A stretch of DNA of 64,000 bases, from NCBI RefSeq assembly GCF_016746085.1, contig NZ_JAERTZ010000025.1, positions 62,001 to 126,000 of the forward strand. Reading direction: 5' to 3'. Under the pieces are notes generated by a model. That model had not been told where the DNA came from. It worked only from the letters and a program-made list of their open reading frames with translations, and did no database searches. The stretch comes from Zobellella iuensis. GTDB lineage: Bacteria; Pseudomonadota; Gammaproteobacteria; Enterobacterales; Aeromonadaceae. Positions 55,733 to 64,000 of the stretch are shown one piece after another; position 1 is the stretch's first letter, and each line of letters begins with the position of its first letter. The translations under genes were made by a program, and so were the position numbers.

Positions 55733-55864
55733 CATGTTTTTTGGCATGTCCGCTCCCAATCACTGGGCACGATTATACATGGAGCAGGCCATGGGCCCAA
55801 GCGGGTTGCGCCGCCGGCAAGAGCGGGCAACAATATTGCCCTCGGTTTACCTCAGGGAATTAAC

Positions 55865-56632
55865 ATGCAACTGAATTTTCGCCGTCAGGGGCAAGGCCGG
55901 CCGGTGATGCTGATCCACGGCCTGTTCGGCAGTCTGGATAATCTGAATGGTCTCGGCAAGGCACTGGCCGGGCAGTTTGACGTGATCGCCGTGGACGTAC
56001 GCAATCATGGCCAGTCACCTCGCGATGAACAGATGGGCTATGCCGCCATGGCCGAAGATATTCTGGCGCTTGCCGAACAGCTTGAACTGGAGCGACCCGC
56101 CTTGGTGGGACACTCCATGGGCGGCAAGATTGCCATGATGGCGGCGGCTCTGGCACCGGCCGACGTCCACGCCCTGGTGGTGGCCGATATTGCCCCGGTC
56201 GCCTATACCCAGGCCCGCCATGATGCTGTGTTCCGGGGACTGCAGGCCGTTGCTGAAGCCGGCTGCCAAAGCCGGAAGGAAGCCGACGCCGTGCTTGCCC
56301 AGCATGTGGACCTCGCCGGGGTGCGTCAGTTTCTGCTGAAGTCATTCCTGGCCGACGGCGATGCTCCCTGGCGCTTTAACGTTCCCGTGCTGTTCGCTCA
56401 TTATCAAGCCATCATGGGCTGGCCCGGCATACCGCAGCCTTACGAGGGGCCCACCCTGTTCCTCAAGGGCAGCGAGTCCGATTATTTGTTGCCCGAGCAC
56501 CAACCGCTGGTGCGGCAGCAATTTCCTCGGGCCAAGGCACGGGTCATCCAGGATACCGGGCACTGGCTGCATGCTGAGAAGCCGCAGATGTTCAACCGCT
56601 TGGTCCAGGATTTCCTCATCGAGGCCGGTTAA
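55865..56632 (+). CDS. ybfF: Alpha/beta hydrolase YbfF
   Basis: The 255-residue esterase has oxyanion motif LIHGLFGSLDNL, nucleophile elbow GHSMGGK with Ser near 84, and the catalytic His in DTGHWLHAEKP near the end. Wording is that of YbfF, an acyl-CoA/short-ester hydrolase. ATG 55865 is the conserved start. It diverges from seqA, an order kept in enterics and vibrios. Confidence 0.92.
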   Translation: MQLNFRRQGQGRPVMLIHGLFGSLDNLNGLGKALAGQFDVIAVDVRNHGQSPRDEQMGYAAMAEDILALAEQLELERPALVGHSMGGKIAMMAAALAPADVHALVVADIAPVAYTQARHDAVFRGLQAVAEAGCQSRKEADAVLAQHVDLAGVRQFLLKSFLADGDAPWRFNVPVLFAHYQAIMGWPGIPQPYEGPTLFLKGSESDYLLPEHQPLVRQQFPRAKARVIQDTGHWLHAEKPQMFNRLVQDFLIEAG

Positions 56633-56685
56633 CAGGCTCAAATTCTTTATGGTATAGTTGCGCTCAATTTCAACGGTCGGGCAAC

Positions 56686-56910
56686 ATGATGTCATTGGAA
56701 CAAATCGAGCTGCTGGAAAGCATGGGCCTCAAGCTGTTTTTTGTGGCCATTTTCCTGCTGATCGGGCTGGCGATTCAGGATGTACTCAAACGGGGCAATG
56801 TGCCCAAATTTGGCCGTTACATCGTCTGGCTGGTATTGTTTCTGGGCTGCGCCGGCTTTATTGCCAAGGGAGTGATCGAAGCCGCCTGGGAAGGAGGCGG
56901 GATCGGTTAA
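56686..56910 (+). CDS. DUF2788 family small membrane protein
   Basis: The 74-residue protein has two membrane helices (about 17-32 and 45-62) separated by a basic loop (KRGNVPKFGRY). It belongs to the DUF2788 family, seen between ybfF and ybfE in vibrios. Function unknown. ATG 56689 is an alternative start one codon on. Confidence 0.85.
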   Translation: MMSLEQIELLESMGLKLFFVAIFLLIGLAIQDVLKRGNVPKFGRYIVWLVLFLGCAGFIAKGVIEAAWEGGGIG

Positions 56911-56913
56911 CCC

Positions 56914-57198
56914 ATGGCCAAGCAAGATGCAGATAGAACCACGCTGGACTTGTTTGCCGATGAACGTCGGCCCGGCAGGCCAAAAACCAATCCCCTGCCC
57001 CGGCCAGCCCAGCTCAAGCTCAACAAACGCAATCAGCTGAAACGCGATCGCGAACGTGGACTAAGACGCATTGAGCTTAAGGTGGATGAACAACTGTTCA
57101 GTAAACTGAATATCCTGGCCACCGAGCGCCGGCTCAGCCGCGCTGAGCTTATCCATGCGCTGTTATTGCAGCAATTAGAACAACAGGGCTCCGATTAG
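56914..57198 (+). CDS. ybfE: YbfE-family ribbon-helix-helix protein
   Basis: The 94-residue basic protein ends in a ribbon-helix-helix-like segment (RIELKVDEQLFSKLNILATERRLSRAELIHALL). E. coli YbfE is LexA-controlled; I see no LexA box upstream here. It starts three bases after the DUF2788 stop and precedes fldA by 45 bases. Confidence 0.85.
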   Translation: MAKQDADRTTLDLFADERRPGRPKTNPLPRPAQLKLNKRNQLKRDRERGLRRIELKVDEQLFSKLNILATERRLSRAELIHALLLQQLEQQGSD

Positions 57199-57243
57199 AA
57201 CCAGGATTTTGATACACCCCTTTTCAACAGGTACGGCATTATT

Positions 57244-57771
57244 ATGGCAAGTGTAGGTCTGTTTTTTGGAAGTGATACCGGCAATACCGAGGCCGTGGCC
57301 AAGATGATCCAGAAGGAACTGGGAAAGCATCTTATCGAGGTACACGACATCGCCAAGAGCACCAAGGAGGATATCGCCGGTTTCGATTTGCTGCTCCTCG
57401 GGATCCCGACCTGGTACTATGGCGAATCCCAGGCCGACTGGGATGATTTTTTCCCCGAGCTGGAACAAATCGACTTCAACGACAAGCTGGTAGCCATTTT
57501 CGGTTGCGGTGATCAGGAAGACTATGCCGAGTATTTCCTGGATGCCATGGGTACGCTGCGCGACATCATCGAGCCCAAAGGCGCCATCATCATCGGCCAC
57601 TGGCCAACCGAAGGCTATGAGTTCGAGGCCTCCCGTGCCCTGGTGGATGACGGCCACTTTATCGGCCTGGGCATAGATGAAGACAGGCAGCCCGAACTGA
57701 CCCAGGACAGGGTCAAAGCCTGGTGCAAACAACTTTACGAAGAAATGTGTCTGAAAGAACTGGAATCTTAA
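57244..57771 (+). CDS. fldA: Flavodoxin
   Basis: The 175-residue long-chain flavodoxin carries the FMN phosphate loop GSDTGNTEAVA (about 9-19), the Trp loop GIPTWYYGE and FGCGDQEDYAEYF, with the long-chain insertion after. It supplies electrons to enzymes such as pyruvate-formate lyase activase and MetH. Length equals E. coli FldA (176). The gene sits upstream of the ldt gene in a block also holding fur 2.4 kb on. Confidence 0.96.
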   Translation: MASVGLFFGSDTGNTEAVAKMIQKELGKHLIEVHDIAKSTKEDIAGFDLLLLGIPTWYYGESQADWDDFFPELEQIDFNDKLVAIFGCGDQEDYAEYFLDAMGTLRDIIEPKGAIIIGHWPTEGYEFEASRALVDDGHFIGLGIDEDRQPELTQDRVKAWCKQLYEEMCLKELES

Positions 57772-57793
57772 TTCAATTCTTCAGGTCTAATCA

Positions 57794-57820
57794 GGGACGC
57801 GGGCCGCGCGTCCCTTTTTT
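57794..57820 (+). terminator. Terminator after fldA
   Basis: GGGACGCG pairs with CGCGTCCC around a five-base loop, followed by TTTTTT. Confidence 0.9.
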
Positions 57821-57881
57821 GTTTGTCTGCGATCACTTACGATAGCAGGGTAGAAGCCAAACTGGATGCAAGAGAAAAAAC

Positions 57882-58787
57882 ATGAAGATGTTACGCGTTT
57901 TATTGTTGATGCTGCTGTTGCCGGCCTCACTGGCACAGGCCAACATTAACCCCATTCCATTGCCGGAAGACCCCGGCAGGCCGGTAGGCCAGATCGTCGT
58001 CCATACGGCCCAGGAAGGTGACAGCATGGCGGCCCTGGCCCGCTATTATGGCGTCAGCCCCATACTGCTACTGGCCGCCAACCCGGATCAGGACTTGTTC
58101 CTGATGCAACCGGGCCAGCGGGTGATTATCCCCAATCAGCTACTGTTGCCTCGGGCAGAAACCCAGGGCATTGTCATCAACCTGGCGGAGCTGCGGCTGT
58201 ACTATTATCCGGAGCAAGGTGGTGAAGTCTATGTGTTCCCCATCGGTATAGGCCGGGTGGGCCGTGCCACACCGGAGATGATCACCCGCATCTCCGAAAT
58301 GCGTAAAAACCCGACCTGGACACCGACCGCCAATACCCGCAAGGAATATGAAGCCAAAGGCATTCCCCTGCCGGCCGTGGTACCGCCCGGTCCAGACAAC
58401 CCGCTGGGCGAGTATGCCATGCGTCTGGCCTACGGCAGCGGCGAATACCTGATCCACGGTACCAACGACCCGCTCGACGTGGGTCTGCGCGCCAGCGCCG
58501 GGTGTATCCGTATGTATCCCGAGCATGTGGAGTGGCTGTTTGCCCAGGTCGGTAACGGTACCCGGGTACAAATCGTCAACCAGGCGCTGAAGGTCAGTAC
58601 CGACCAATACGGTCAGACCTTTGTCGAAGCCCACGAGCCCCTGACCCCGGAAGGGCTGGCCGATACCCGTCCGCTGGATTTGACCGCGCTGATGCCGCTG
58701 CTGGAGCAGGGCGCCGACCGTGGTCTTATCGAACAGGTGATTAGCCATCAGCAGGGTGTGCCCCAGCTGGTGGGCCAGCTGTACTAA
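57882..58787 (+). CDS. L,D-transpeptidase (YcfS/ErfK type)
   Basis: The 301-residue periplasmic enzyme has a signal peptide (about 1-20), a LysM-like segment (about 38-85: EGDSMAALARYYGVSPILLLAANP) and the YkuD catalytic domain (about 95-225). The active site shows His near 192 and Cys near 208 in ASAGCIRMY. Enzymes of this group link the C-terminal Lys of the Lpp lipoprotein to peptidoglycan. An Lpp-like gene is 330 bases downstream, which supports that role over 3-3 crosslinking. Confidence 0.92.
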   Translation: MKMLRVLLLMLLLPASLAQANINPIPLPEDPGRPVGQIVVHTAQEGDSMAALARYYGVSPILLLAANPDQDLFLMQPGQRVIIPNQLLLPRAETQGIVINLAELRLYYYPEQGGEVYVFPIGIGRVGRATPEMITRISEMRKNPTWTPTANTRKEYEAKGIPLPAVVPPGPDNPLGEYAMRLAYGSGEYLIHGTNDPLDVGLRASAGCIRMYPEHVEWLFAQVGNGTRVQIVNQALKVSTDQYGQTFVEAHEPLTPEGLADTRPLDLTALMPLLEQGADRGLIEQVISHQQGVPQLVGQLY

Positions 58788-58795
58788 GCCGAGTG

Positions 58796-58825
58796 CTCAG
58801 TGCCGGCCACCGGGTCGGCACTGAG
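58796..58825 (+). terminator. Hairpin after the L,D-transpeptidase gene
   Basis: CTCAGTGCCG pairs with CGGCACTGAG nine bases past the stop. The T-run is missing, so it may be a weak terminator. The following 58826-59068 shows no gene or recognisable site. Confidence 0.5.
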
Positions 58826-59070
58826 ACTCAATCCCCCGCCCATCACCCCAATACTTGCCCGACCGGCCCACCACTCGGCTCCAATGCCGCTGGGCTGGGA
58901 TCTCAAACCGCTACCTCTACCAGCCGCCACTCGAGCCAGCCGAACCCATTACAGGTACTCCTGTGGGCCGTCATGGGTAAAGACCGACACCTGAACATTG
59001 CCGCCAGTGACCACGTCGGTTGAATGATGCCGGCTCGGTGCCCGGGATACTGCCCGGACATTCTGGAATA

Positions 59071-59101
59071 AAAAAAGCCTGACCGAAGCCAGGCTTTTTT
59101 T
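59071..59101 (-). terminator. Terminator after the Lpp-like gene
   Basis: AAAAAAGCCTG pairs with CAGGCTTTTTT, giving a T-run on the minus strand 15 bases past the lpp stop. Confidence 0.9.
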
Positions 59102-59115
59102 TCCGCACACCGCTA

Positions 59116-59358
59116 TTACTTGGTGTAACGGCCCATCTGGTCCAGACGAGAGTTGGCGCGGTCGGCAGAAGCACGAGCTTCGGCAACGTCAGCAGCCAGA
59201 CGATCGATCTTGGCAGAGTTCATTTGCTGACCTTGCTGAACGGCTTGTACGTCCTGGGCCAGGCTGTCCAGCTTGCTTTCCAGAGCGGTAGTAGAGCTAC
59301 AGCCAGCCAGCAACAGAGCACTCACAACACCACCTACTAACATCATTTTATTACGCAT
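59116..59358 (-). CDS. lpp: Major outer-membrane (murein) lipoprotein, Lpp-like
   Basis: The 80-residue lipoprotein has a lipobox LLLAGC with the lipidated Cys near 20 and a heptad-repeat coiled coil (LDSLAQDVQAVQQ...NSAKIDRLAADVAEA) that forms trimers. The C-terminal Lys (GRYTK) is the peptidoglycan attachment site, as in E. coli Lpp. Abundant outer-membrane anchor. Its neighbour L,D-transpeptidase likely attaches it. Confidence 0.92.
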   Translation of the reverse strand: MRNKMMLVGGVVSALLLAGCSSTTALESKLDSLAQDVQAVQQGQQMNSAKIDRLAADVAEARASADRANSRLDQMGRYTK

Positions 59359-59486
59359 TACCTGCTCCTTGTTTTTTGGGAGTCAAAAAGACCACATTAG
59401 GCGCCGTAAGTATGAACGAAGTTCCCTGCTTATCGCAAATTATTTTATAGGCCATGACATTAGGAAATTTTGCTTAAGAGCATGAT

Positions 59487-59966
59487 TTAGTGCCTGTTTG
59501 CTGCTTTTTTGCGCACATAGAGGGTTCGTTCCACCTCGGCAACCAATTCACCCTGTTCATCCAGGATATTGATGCGGAAATGGGGAAAATATTTAGCGCC
59601 GTTATCGGTCGCATCACGAATTTCGGCCAGCCGCTCCAGGCTCAAATGAATATCAGCGTAGACCCGCCCGCGGCCGGGCCTGAGAAAGGTTATCCTGGCC
59701 TCCCGATCCCATACATAATATCCCGGTCCCAGCACCGCCATCAGCATCATCGAATAGACAGGATCCGTCATCGAAAACAGGCTGCCGCCATACTGGGTGC
59801 GGTTTGCGTTTTTATTCCACCAACGCAGCGCCAGCCCTACCCGACAGTAGCTATAGTCGCGACTGAGCTGCTCGATGCGGATCCCGGCCCCCCAGAAAGG
59901 AGGCCAGCCGTTCAACAGGCGGCGGAGCAGCCAGGGGCGAGAAAATATCAGCTTCATCCATCTCAT
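59487..59966 (-). CDS. DUF4442 (hotdog-fold thioesterase-like) protein
   Basis: The 159-residue protein shows a hotdog-like pattern: NPF-type loop replaced by WWNKNANRTQYGGSLFSMTDPVYSMMLM, then strands VYADIHLSLERL and RTLYVRKK. The family (DUF4442) is related to PaaI-type thioesterases; the substrate is unknown. Two starts are close: ATG 59966 and ATG 59957. It diverges from fur. Confidence 0.75.
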   Translation of the reverse strand: MRWMKLIFSRPWLLRRLLNGWPPFWGAGIRIEQLSRDYSYCRVGLALRWWNKNANRTQYGGSLFSMTDPVYSMMLMAVLGPGYYVWDREARITFLRPGRGRVYADIHLSLERLAEIRDATDNGAKYFPHFRINILDEQGELVAEVERTLYVRKKAANRH

Positions 59967-60134
59967 CCGACCAGTAAAAAGTAAAACGGATACTAGCAAA
60001 AAGGCGGCACTATTGTCAGCTTCTTGGCGCAGACCAGCGCAATCAGCCCGCAAGACAGATTGAGGTTGCCATTACGGTCAGGAACAAGCACAATAAAAGC
60101 AATACCCAAACGAAAAATGCGAACCTTTATTTTT

Positions 60135-60566
60135 ATGGCTGACAACAATCAAGCACTGAAAAAAGCAGGGCTCAAGGTGACGCTACCGCGAGTAAAGATA
60201 CTCGAGCTACTGCAACAACCGGAAACCCAGCATGTCAGTGCGGAAGATCTGTATAAGCTGCTGATCGACCAAGGCGAAGAAATCGGCCTGGCGACCGTTT
60301 ACCGGGTGCTGAACCAGTTCGATGACGCCGGTATCGTCACCCGCCACCATTTCGAAGGCGGCAAATCGGTGTTCGAGCTGGCCACCCAGGAACACCATGA
60401 CCACTTGGTTTGCCTGGACTGCGGCAAAGTCATCGAGTTTCACGACGAAATCATCGAGCAACGCCAGCGCGACATCGCCAGCCAGTACAATATCAAGCTC
60501 ACCAACCATAGCCTGTACCTCTACGGCCATTGCACCAATGACGCGTGCAACCACAACGACGAGTAG
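60135..60566 (+). CDS. fur: Ferric uptake regulator Fur
   Basis: The 143-residue iron-dependent repressor has the winged helix domain (about 1-85: LPRVKILELLQ, SAEDLYKLL, IGLATVYRVLNQFDDAGIV) and a dimer/metal domain with HHFEGGKSVFEL, HDHLVCLDCGKVIEF and the C-terminal Cys/His tail CTNDACNHNDE. ATG 60135 begins MADNNQALKKAGLKVT as in other Fur proteins; no strong ribosome site is visible. Longer frames upstream are not coding-like. Confidence 0.96.
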   Translation: MADNNQALKKAGLKVTLPRVKILELLQQPETQHVSAEDLYKLLIDQGEEIGLATVYRVLNQFDDAGIVTRHHFEGGKSVFELATQEHHDHLVCLDCGKVIEFHDEIIEQRQRDIASQYNIKLTNHSLYLYGHCTNDACNHNDE

Positions 60567-60594
60567 GGTTACCGGTTTTCAGGTTACCCGACAG

Positions 60595-60620
60595 AGCCGC
60601 AGTCTAACTGCGGCTTTTTA
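60595..60620 (+). terminator. Terminator after fur
   Basis: AGCCGCAG pairs with CTGCGGCT, followed by TTTTATT. From here to 60865 (convergent with glnS) I see no gene, promoter or repeat. Confidence 0.85.
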
Positions 60621-60865
60621 TTACCACAGACAACGCTTCAGGGCCTGCAGGCTCAATAGCCCTCTCCAATACCAGCAGGTCAGGGGAGCGCTCCTGGCAT
60701 CGTTCCGCTATGGTCCAGGGCCCACTTTATCCCCTCCAGTGGAAGCCCCGGCAGTGGCAGCAGGGGAAGAGCTCACATCTTGGCGGTGGTCGTCATGATA
60801 ACCTTGTGGATAATAGTGCATGTCACCGCCCCGCTATGATCGGACAGGGAGCAATCGGCAAACAA

Positions 60866-60890
60866 AAAAGCCGCGACAGGCGCGGCTTTT
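60866..60890 (-). terminator. Terminator after glnS
   Basis: AAAAGCCGCG pairs with CGCGGCTTTT; on the minus strand it is followed by TTTTTTGTTT, 21 bases past the glnS stop. Confidence 0.9.
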
Positions 60891-60911
60891 GGTTCAGGAC
60901 CGGATTCGACT

Positions 60912-62573
60912 TCAGGCCTCTTCCTTGCCCCAGGAGTCACGCAGCGCGACGGTCAGGTTGAACACCAGGCCTTCGGCTTTGTTATCGCGGCAGAAATAGC
61001 CTTCGCGCTCGAACTGGAAGGCACATTCGGGGCGAGCCTTGACCAGCGACGGCTCGATCACCGCGCCGCTCAGCACTTGCAGTGAAGCAGGGTTCAGTGC
61101 CTGCTCGAACGACTCCGCCGCACCCGGGTTAGGTACGCTGAACAGGCGTTCGTAAATACGTACTTCGGCAGGCAGCCCATGGCTGGCGGAAACCCAGTGG
61201 ATAACCCCTTTCACCTTGCGGCCGTCGGCCGGATCCTTGCCCAGGGTATCGGGGTCATAGCTGCAGAAAATGGTGGTGATATTGCCATCGCCGTCTTTTT
61301 CTACCCGCTCGGCCTTGATGACATAGGCATTGCGCAGCCGCACTTCCTTGCCCAGGACCAGTCGTTTGTATTTCTTGTTGGCTTCCTCCCGGAAATCCGC
61401 CTCGTCGATATAGAGCTCGCGGGTAAAGGGCAATTCACGGTTGCCCATTTCCGGCTTGTTCGGATGACTCGGCGCACTCAGGATTTCCAGATGATCCGCG
61501 GCCAGGTTTTCAATGACCAGCCGTACCGGGCGCAGTACCGCCATGGCCCGCGGGGCGTTCTCGTTGAGATCGTCCCGGATACAGGCCTCCAACATGCTTA
61601 TCTCGACGGTATTGTCCTGCTTGGTCACCCCGATGCGCTGACAGAATTCGCGGATCGAGGCCGGTGTATAACCACGACGTCGCAGGCCGGAAATAGTCGG
61701 CATGCGCGGATCGTCCCACCCTTCCACATGGCCGTCGGTCACCAGTTGATTGAGCTTGCGTTTGGACATCACCGTGTATTCCAGGTTGAGCCGGGAAAAC
61801 TCGTACTGGCGCGGATGGCAGCCGATGCTGATGTTGTCGAGCACCCAATCATAGAGGCGACGGTTGTCCTGGAACTCCAGGGTACAGAGTGAATGGGTGA
61901 TGCCTTCGATGGCATCGGAGATGCAGTGAGTGAAGTCGTACATCGGATAGATGCACCACTTGTCCCCGGTCTGGTGATGGTGGGCAAAACGTACCCGATA
62001 CAGCACCGGGTCTCGCATCACCATAAAGGGTGACGCCATGTCGATCTTGGCGCGCAGGCAGGCTGCACCTTCCTTGATTTCCCCGTTACGCATATGGGTA
62101 AACAGGCTCAGGTTTTCCTCCACCGGGCGATCCCGGTAAGGGCTGTTGCGGCCCGGCGTGGTCAGGGTGCCACGGTACTCGCGGATTTGCTCAGGGGCCA
62201 GCTCATCGACGTAGGCCAGCCCTTTTTCAATCAGTTCTACCGCATAACCGTACAACAGATCGAAATAGTCGGAGGAATAACGGATGTCGCCACTCCATTC
62301 AAAACCGAGCCAATGCACATCACGCTGGATGGACTCGACATATTCGACACTTTCTTTTTCCGGGTTGGTGTCATCGAAGCGCAGATTGCACTGCCCCTGG
62401 TAGTCCTGAGCGATACCGAAGTTCAGACAAATGGACTTGGCATGGCCGATATGCAAGTAGCCATTCGGCTCCGGCGGAAAACGGGTCTGTACCGACTGAT
62501 GCTTACCGCTGGCCAAATCTTCATCGATGATTTGGCGAATAAAATTGCTGGGACGATGGTCCGCCTGACTCAT
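60912..62573 (-). CDS. glnS: Glutamine--tRNA ligase
   Basis: The 553-residue class I synthetase charges tRNA-Gln. The HIGH signature is at about 41-44 ([10 protein letters not shown]) and the KMSKS equivalent is VMSKRK (about 268). RFPPEPNGY at the start and the beta-barrel anticodon domains at the C terminus are typical. Length equals E. coli GlnS (554). ATG 62573 gives [12 protein letters not shown]. Confidence 0.97.
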   Translation of the reverse strand: MSQADHRPSNFIRQIIDEDLASGKHQSVQTRFPPEPNGYLHIGHAKSICLNFGIAQDYQGQCNLRFDDTNPEKESVEYVESIQRDVHWLGFEWSGDIRYSSDYFDLLYGYAVELIEKGLAYVDELAPEQIREYRGTLTTPGRNSPYRDRPVEENLSLFTHMRNGEIKEGAACLRAKIDMASPFMVMRDPVLYRVRFAHHHQTGDKWCIYPMYDFTHCISDAIEGITHSLCTLEFQDNRRLYDWVLDNISIGCHPRQYEFSRLNLEYTVMSKRKLNQLVTDGHVEGWDDPRMPTISGLRRRGYTPASIREFCQRIGVTKQDNTVEISMLEACIRDDLNENAPRAMAVLRPVRLVIENLAADHLEILSAPSHPNKPEMGNRELPFTRELYIDEADFREEANKKYKRLVLGKEVRLRNAYVIKAERVEKDGDGNITTIFCSYDPDTLGKDPADGRKVKGVIHWVSASHGLPAEVRIYERLFSVPNPGAAESFEQALNPASLQVLSGAVIEPSLVKARPECAFQFEREGYFCRDNKAEGLVFNLTVALRDSWGKEEA

Positions 62574-62669
62574 TCATGCACCTCGAGTGTGGGGATAGCA
62601 TAATCAAACGACCATGATCCATGATCTCCGCCCGGTGCTCAATAGCCAGAGCCGGAATAAGCAGGTTTA

Positions 62670-62697
62670 CAATAAAAAAGCCGCCCGTGGGCGGCTT
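62670..62697 (-). terminator. Terminator after phaC
   Basis: AAGCCGCCC pairs with GGGCGGCTT; on the minus strand TTTTATTG follows, nine bases past the phaC stop. It insulates glnS. Confidence 0.88.
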
Positions 62698-62705
62698 CAG
62701 ACCAT

Positions 62706-64000
62706 TTATTCCTCTATCGGCAGCGTCTGCTGCACATAGCGGCCCGGTGCGGGCATCAGGCCCGGGCATTCCTCGTTGCCGACCGTCCTTGCCGGCACCT
62801 TGTCGTCCCCCAGATAAGGCGTCACCCACTGTTGCCAGTGCGGCCACCAGGATCCGGCTTCCCGCCGGGCCGCAGCCAGCCATTGCTCGGCACTGTCAAA
62901 GTTCTCGTCACTGAGCCAGTAACCGTACTTGTTTTTGTTCGGCGGGTTGACGACCCCGGCCACATGCCCGGACTCGCCAAGCACCAGGGTCTTCTCGCCG
63001 CCAAGCAACCCGGAGCCATTGAAAGTTGCATCCCACAGGGCGATATGATCTTCCTTGGTCGAAAGGAAGTAACTGGGTGTTTTCACCTTGGACAGATCGA
63101 TACCGAAATTACCCACCTTCACTTCGCCGGGGCGGCTCAGGCTGTTGTTCAGGTACAATCCACGCAGCAGGAAGCTGGCACAGGTGGCACTCAGGTTGGT
63201 ACTGTCGCTGTTCCAGTACAGAATATCGAAATCCGCCGGCTCTTCGCCTTTCAGGTAATTATCGATATAGTAATTCCAGTAGAGGCTGTTTTCCCGCAGC
63301 AGGCTGAAGGTCACCGCCATCTGCCGACCATCGAAGAAGCCCTGGGCATCGTTCATCTGCTCCATGGCATTCACCACCGGCTCGTTGATAAAGACGCCGA
63401 CTTCTCCCGGCTGGGTAAAATCCAGCAGGGTCGTCAGGAAGGTGGCGCTCTTGACCCTGGGCTTCATGCGGCGAGCCGCATAGAGTGCCATGGTGGAAGC
63501 GAGCAGAGTCCCGCCGATGCAGTAGCCGATGGCATTGACTTCTTTCTCACCGGTGATCTGCTCAATCACCCGGATGGCTTCCATGGTGCCGGAATGGATA
63601 AGATCCTGGAAGCCGATGCTGGCCTGCTCTTTACCCGGGTTGCGCCAGGACATGATAAAGACCGTATGGCCCTGATCCCGCAGCCAGCCCACCAGTGAAT
63701 TCTGTTCCTTGAGATCCAGGATATAAAACTTGTTGATGAAAGGCGGAATCACCAACAGGGGCGTTTGATGCACCGTCTCTGTGCTGGCCCGATACTGGAT
63801 CAGCTCGAAAATATCGTTCCTGAACACCACCTCGCCGGGGGTGGTCGCCAGATCCTTGCCCAGGGTAAAGGCCGACTGCCGCGTCATCCGAATTTTCAGC
63901 AAGTTGGCACTGGCCGCCAGATCTTCCTGGAATAATTCTATCCCCTTGACCAGATTGGCACCTTTTTCTTCCAGCGTGCGGTGCAGCAGCTCCGGATTGC
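62706..64000 (-). CDS. phaC: Class I poly(3-hydroxyalkanoate) synthase, C-terminal part (partial)
   Basis: The frame runs off the right edge; 431 residues are visible. PhaC polymerises (R)-3-hydroxyacyl-CoA into PHA granules. The lipase-like box GYCIGGT holds the catalytic Cys, with the Asp in STKEDHIALWD and the His in GESGHVAGVVNPP. Visible ends match type I PhaC (FYILDLKEQNSLV, FIMSWRNP). The N-terminal third is beyond the window. Confidence 0.93.
   Translation of the reverse strand, partial: NPELLHRTLEEKGANLVKGIELFQEDLAASANLLKIRMTRQSAFTLGKDLATTPGEVVFRNDIFELIQYRASTETVHQTPLLVIPPFINKFYILDLKEQNSLVGWLRDQGHTVFIMSWRNPGKEQASIGFQDLIHSGTMEAIRVIEQITGEKEVNAIGYCIGGTLLASTMALYAARRMKPRVKSATFLTTLLDFTQPGEVGVFINEPVVNAMEQMNDAQGFFDGRQMAVTFSLLRENSLYWNYYIDNYLKGEEPADFDILYWNSDSTNLSATCASFLLRGLYLNNSLSRPGEVKVGNFGIDLSKVKTPSYFLSTKEDHIALWDATFNGSGLLGGEKTLVLGESGHVAGVVNPPNKNKYGYWLSDENFDSAEQWLAAARREAGSWWPHWQQWVTPYLGDDKVPARTVGNEECPGLMPAPGRYVQQTLPIEE

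Noticed and set aside
58793-59023. Open frame of 76 codons after the L,D-transpeptidase gene
   Set aside because: It begins inside a hairpin, has no ribosome site and an irregular Pro/Ser/His composition.

Overview
This is a GC-rich (roughly 60% or more) chromosomal window from a gammaproteobacterium. Gene content and order resemble the Aeromonadales/Vibrionales side of the class: a LuxO-LuxU pair, periplasmic nitrate reductase with NarP, a TAXI-type TRAP transporter, PHA synthase, and a seqA-pgm / ybfF-ybfE-fldA / fur-glnS block. A halotolerant Aeromonadaceae such as Oceanimonas or Zobellella would fit. That taxonomic call is an inference from gene content and cannot be proven here. The window is almost fully coding; I see no CRISPR array, prophage or complete insertion sequence.

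Layout. 1-1.9 kb: the end of argA, then a lysine riboswitch controlling aspartokinase lysC. 2-4.7 kb: a DUF4010 membrane protein, a GST and a class I amidotransferase. 4.7-17.1 kb: a polyamine/alanine island with alanine dehydrogenase, two PuuR-like regulators separated by a MITE-like repeat, the PotFGHI-type putrescine ABC transporter, a putrescine-pyruvate aminotransferase, two gamma-glutamylputrescine synthetase paralogues in divergent orientation, and a PuuB-type oxidase. 17.1-20.1 kb: DUF1289, an alpha/beta hydrolase and moaBCDE. 20.2-27.3 kb: the napFDAGHBC operon, with an FNR box and a NarP-type box at its promoter, and moaA upstream. 27.6-28.3 kb: narP. 28.3-30.5 kb: luxO-luxU flanked on both sides by terminator-ended intergenic units that look like small RNA genes. 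The unit upstream of luxO resembles a divergent Qrr RNA. This is the most interesting part of the window.

30.5-36.4 kb: a Nif3-like protein, a DUF1853 protein, tRNA-Cys and tRNA-Gly, gamma-glutamyltranspeptidase, an Aer-like chemoreceptor with a sigma-28 promoter, an alkyltransferase-like protein and a 54-residue protein. 36.5-45 kb: topA, astB, sohB, yciK, a LysR regulator and a PatB/MalY-type lyase. 45.2-48.9 kb: a TAXI TRAP transporter whose two genes are separated by a strong hairpin, followed by tRNA-Ser. 49.2-53.2 kb: a small protein, an HPP-family protein, a convergent pair of Tsx-like outer-membrane channels (one behind a perfect CRP site) and astE. 53.6-62.6 kb: pgm-seqA, ybfF, DUF2788, ybfE, fldA, an L,D-transpeptidase, an Lpp-like lipoprotein, DUF4442, fur and glnS. 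The window ends inside phaC.

How the genes fit together. Putrescine imported by PotFGHI can be gamma-glutamylated (two PuuA-like enzymes) and oxidised (PuuB), or transaminated with pyruvate (SpuC-like). The latter reaction makes alanine, which the neighbouring alanine dehydrogenase can return to pyruvate. The moa genes supply molybdopterin for NapA, and narP sits next to the moaA-nap block. The L,D-transpeptidase lies next to its likely substrate, the Lpp-like lipoprotein.
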